From: Rhodopirellula sp.
GTDB taxonomy: Bacteria > Planctomycetota > Planctomycetia > Pirellulales > Pirellulaceae
Direction of reading: 5' to 3'
NCBI GenBank assembly: GCA_003513555.1
Contig: DOPG01000126.1
Location: 1-16,114 of the forward strand
DNA: 16,114 bases
In this document: positions 13,140 through 16,114 of the stretch, one piece after another
Layout of the letters: each line of letters starts with the position of its first letter
Numbering within the stretch: the stretch's first letter is position 1
Translations under genes and position numbers: made by a program
The notes under the pieces: generated by a model
What the model saw: the letters and a program-made list of their open reading frames with translations, nothing else
Told to the model about the DNA's origin: nothing
Databases searched by the model: none

Positions 13140-16114
13140 TCAAGAACCGGGAGACCCTTGGATTTTCTCTTGCTTCTTGAACCATTCTACGAATTCCAGG
13201 TAAACCGATCGGAAATGTTGAGGCTCTTCCAAGAGGTCCTGGCCAATCGTGATTTTCGCTTTCACGGAACTCCCGAGTTCTTTGAAAAGCGGAGTTTGGC
13301 GTGATACATCGGGGTATTTTAAGTCAAGGGACCCATTGATCATCAAAACTGGCTGTTTCACGTGGGGAGCATACTGGTAAGATCCAGGGTTTGAATCAGG
13401 ACTATTTTGCATCCGCAATCCTAGCTTGGAAAACTTCTCGTAACCTGTTCCGACGAGCGCGGCATAATTTAGACGGGGGTCAAGGGCGAGGAGTCGAAGT
13501 GCATCTTCTCCATTGGTGCCGAGTGCCAGTAGGATCATGCGGTCCGTATCAATATCAGATCTGGAGGTCAGGTATTCCAAGGCGCGGATCGAGTTTGCGA
13601 GGATTTTGCCCGCGATGTTTGGACGCTCTGAATCTACAGCAATTCTCGGATTTTTGCTTCTATTCTTACTTCCAGTCTTCACCATTTTGCCAAAGTCGGG
13701 GATGCAAACGAGGACGCGGTGTTGAGTCAATAGATCGGTCGCTTCCAACTGTGACAGTTGGTGCGCAAAGGCAAGTCCAGTTTCGGTTTCAGTAAGACCG
13801 GAAAAACCAAAGCGACCAGGCAGCACTACGACGCACCCCATGGGTTCCTTGCATCCCTCAGGGGCAAAAAGATGAAGGTTAAAACGAGATTTGTCGAAAG
13901 CAGAGTCGAGTTGAGCAATTGAATACGAAATCCCCAGTCGTGCCAGTGTTGCGTTCTGGATCCCATTGCCTCTGGCGTTGAGAGGCTTTGCCGTGCTGTC
14001 CGTGTGCAAGTTCTTCAGTTTCTCGAGCGTAAGAAGAGCAAAACCAGGATCTGGCTGCGCTGGGGGGCGGAAGGTGTCCCGGACACTCTGGCTTTTGGTC
14101 TTGTTTTGACTCGTCATCCGATACGGCTCGCAACAGCGAAAACCGTTCACTTCGTTCCGGTCCCACTGGGAGACCAAAATGTTCATGTTCAACGCATGGC
14201 GGGGGCTCTGCCAACTGCCCCCCAAAACGTAGCTATTCCCGAGTTCGTCGTCGGTGCTGCACCATTCACGGACGTTCCCGCCAAGGTCGCGAATATTGTA
14301 GGTTGAAATCCCCGAATGGGCTCCACATTCAGCCAAGCCATTACTGGCAAAATTGCTGCGTGCAGTCATCGCGAACCGAACGAATCCAGAAGCCGCCCTT
14401 CTCCACTGTTCCACGGTAGGCAACTGCTTGTTCCGGTAACGTGCATACGCCGCGGCTTCGAAAACACTCACCCCGGACACCGGGTACCTCGCCATTCCCG
14501 GGGGATAGCTGCCGGAGATCCAAGTAGCTGGACCGAGCCTACCGGTACTGTCGATGAACCGTTTCATTGCTTCTGAAAATGGTTGCTCTGCTCCTTCGAA
14601 AATGAACCTAAAAGTGGACCAAAATTCTGGATTCTCGTAACCACCATCCTGAACAAACTCAAGGTAATCCTGGTTTGATACCTCGTACTGATCGATGCAA
14701 AACCAATTTGGCGTCATAGAAGCGTCCACGCCTTGCGACTTGTCTTGCATACCGCCAAGACCAGAGATGCCAGTGACGAGCACCATCTTGTCTGGTGTAC
14801 TCGCGGTTTTTTTGACGAGCTGCAGTTGATCAACGATTGTTTCGAGCCGAATCGCGTTCAGTATCATCTCTCGCGGAACATAACCTGGGCAACTAACACG
14901 CATGCGAATGGAAGGTTTAAACCGTTTGCTGAGCGGTTCAATGAAGACATCACCCAGAGGCAGTTCGATTACTCCATTCGTAACACTCAGTTTCTGCCAC
15001 GCAAATGGTTCGTTGTTCCAGTCGCAGATCTCTATTTCAACATTTGGTCGAAGCCTACTGAATTTCGCCTCTAGGACAAGTTCTTGCCGAAGGATACGCA
15101 GTTCAGAGTTTGAACCCCATGACTTCGAAAGCTCGAATGCTTTCACCGGCATCATGTCATGAATCAGATAATAAAAGTGCTTTTTCTCTTTCACTACCAT
15201 TTCGGCATTGGCAGACAGTGACAATGCTGAACCGGCTTGATGCAGAGAATCCACAGTAGACTTCTGATCCGAGAACAATTCCGCACTCGTTCCAGCAGGT
15301 TGGGAAAGAGTCGGGATGGAAGCATCAAGCTCTGTCGTTTGAATTCCATTCATGCCACCATCCCTGTCCTCGCCTGCCATTTCTGAGGTGTATGCTGCGG
15401 ACAACACCCTGAACAGTAGAAAGCCGAAACCAAGCAGTGCCAGATAATATGCCCAACCGTGCCGGTTCCGAGCGGTGGTGATGGGTCGCTTTGTATTTAA
15501 AGCTCTGCTATCCAGAAACCGATCGACGTCTTCGGATACCTGTTGAATGGTGGCGTAACGCTCGTCCGTACTCTTGGCGAGCATGCGGGATACGATTCGA
15601 TCTAGTTCGCACGTAACTTGCTGCGTCAAAACGTCAAAACTTGTGCTACGATTCTTGGAGAGGTCACCACTACTCTCCAATGTTTTGAGAGTCGAGCTCA
15701 TGGGGGCCGGAACGGTTCCACGGATGCAGGACAATCTTGCATCCAGGGTTTCTGTGGAACGCATTTCCTCCGCCAAAGGAATTTGATCTATAAGCACTTC
15801 ATGTAACACGACACCTAATGCGTAGATATCGGAGTGGGCATCAACTTCAGCCGCGTCGCCGCCCAATTGCTCAGGACTCATGTAGTCGAGGGTGCCGACA
15901 AGCTTTTGTTCCGCCGCGCCCATCCGGATGTCGGCCTGTGTCAGGTCTTTGGCGATGCCGAAATCAATTATTTTTGGTATGGGACCATGAATCGCCTCAG
16001 TGATGAGAATGTTTGCTGGCTTGAGGTCGCGGTGGATAACCCCGTGATGATGGGCATATTCTATTCCTTTCCAGACCTCCTGCATGAGCTCGAGCCGCTC
16101 TCTAATGTTTAGCC
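13140..16114 (-). CDS. Ser/Thr protein kinase fused to FGE-sulfatase domain and degenerate alpha/beta hydrolase (N-terminus beyond window)
   Basis: The frame is open to the right edge, so the ATP-binding lobe is missing; at least 990 residues are visible. Numbering from M at 16085: catalytic loop HRDLKPAN (18-25), IDFGIAK (40-46), GTLDYMSPEQ (64-73), kinase fold to about 200, one membrane span about 211-231, a linker domain, an FGE/SUMF1 fold (starting near MVLVTGI and containing PVSGVSVFEAAAYARY, LPTVEQWRRAA, LGGNVREW and GFRCC), and a C-terminal alpha/beta hydrolase fold. HRD and DFG are intact, so the kinase should be active in the cytoplasm, with FGE and hydrolase parts outside. In the FGE domain both catalytic Cys positions are Leu (codons at 14190 and 14175). 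In the hydrolase the nucleophile-elbow reads LGTNGE (Ser replaced), Asp is kept in NGSLD, and the His position reads GQ. Probably a transmembrane receptor-like kinase whose outer domains sense rather than catalyse. Confidence 0.9.
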   Translation of the reverse strand, partial: LNIRERLELMQEVWKGIEYAHHHGVIHRDLKPANILITEAIHGPIPKIIDFGIAKDLTQADIRMGAAEQKLVGTLDYMSPEQLGGDAAEVDAHSDIYALGVVLHEVLIDQIPLAEEMRSTETLDARLSCIRGTVPAPMSSTLKTLESSGDLSKNRSTSFDVLTQQVTCELDRIVSRMLAKSTDERYATIQQVSEDVDRFLDSRALNTKRPITTARNRHGWAYYLALLGFGFLLFRVLSAAYTSEMAGEDRDGGMNGIQTTELDASIPTLSQPAGTSAELFSDQKSTVDSLHQAGSALSLSANAEMVVKEKKHFYYLIHDMMPVKAFELSKSWGSNSELRILRQELVLEAKFSRLRPNVEIEICDWNNEPFAWQKLSVTNGVIELPLGDVFIEPLSKRFKPSIRMRVSCPGYVPREMILNAIRLETIVDQLQLVKKTASTPDKMVLVTGISGLGGMQDKSQGVDASMTPNWFCIDQYEVSNQDYLEFVQDGGYENPEFWSTFRFIFEGAEQPFSEAMKRFIDSTGRLGPATWISGSYPPGMARYPVSGVSVFEAAAYARYRNKQLPTVEQWRRAASGFVRFAMTARSNFASNGLAECGAHSGISTYNIRDLGGNVREWCSTDDELGNSYVLGGSWQSPRHALNMNILVSQWDRNEVNGFRCCEPYRMTSQNKTKSQSVRDTFRPPAQPDPGFALLTLEKLKNLHTDSTAKPLNARGNGIQNATLARLGISYSIAQLDSAFDKSRFNLHLFAPEGCKEPMGCVVVLPGRFGFSGLTETETGLAFAHQLSQLEATDLLTQHRVLVCIPDFGKMVKTGSKNRSKNPRIAVDSERPNIAGKILANSIRALEYLTSRSDIDTDRMILLALGTNGEDALRLLALDPRLNYAALVGTGYEKFSKLGLRMQNSPDSNPGSYQYAPHVKQPVLMINGSLDLKYPDVSRQTPLFKELGSSVKAKITIGQDLLEEPQHFRSVYLEFVEWFKKQEKIQGSPGS

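Noticed and set aside
11312..16114. Idea that the HAD-ARH gene and the kinase gene form one signalling operon
   Set aside because: They share a strand but are separated by 412 bp with a small opposite frame and a hairpin behind the kinase gene; co-transcription is not supported.

Overview
The window looks like a chromosomal segment of a planctomycete, probably Pirellulaceae-like. The main clue is the right-hand gene: a Hanks-type Ser/Thr kinase whose membrane anchor is followed by a formylglycine-generating-enzyme (FGE/SUMF1) fold and an alpha/beta-hydrolase fold, a combination I associate with planctomycetes. Single-pass proteins with short cytoplasmic N-termini, long low-homology exported parts and wide gene-poor gaps fit the same lineage. 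This is inference from gene content. No rRNA, tRNA, CRISPR array, integrase or insertion sequence was seen.

Layout, left to right. (1) 1-948, minus strand: a small DUF6435/Lacal_2735-type protein (784-948) with a perfect TATAAT upstream, followed by a multi-pass membrane protein (728 to the left edge) whose soluble part resembles an M48 peptidase with a destroyed zinc motif. (2) 1301-6081, minus strand: a two-gene nuclease operon, a YhaO/SbcD-like metallophosphoesterase and a 1161-residue YhaN/SbcC-like coiled-coil ATPase 38 bp behind it. (3) 6632-9207, plus strand: two single-pass membrane proteins joined by an ATGA overlap that share an N-terminal architecture. (4) 9466-9855, plus strand: a small YccU-type CoA-binding protein with an inverted repeat over its translation start and a perfect 11-bp hairpin inside the gene. 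(5) 10324-11169, plus strand: a membrane acyl-CoA desaturase. (6) 11312-12727, minus strand: an unusual fusion of a HAD-type phosphatase domain with an ADP-ribosylglycohydrolase (DraG/ARH) domain. (7) 13140 to the right edge, minus strand: the kinase-FGE-hydrolase fusion, missing its N-terminus at the window end.

Only two pairs look functionally linked: the exonuclease/ATPase pair, expected to act as one DNA end-processing complex, and the coupled membrane-protein pair. The remaining genes look like independent units. A recurring theme is enzyme folds that have lost catalytic residues: the M48-like protein, the FGE domain (both catalytic Cys positions are Leu) and the hydrolase domain (Ser and His both replaced). 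The two least ordinary loci are the HAD-ADP-ribosylglycohydrolase fusion and the kinase carrying two apparently inactive enzyme domains.
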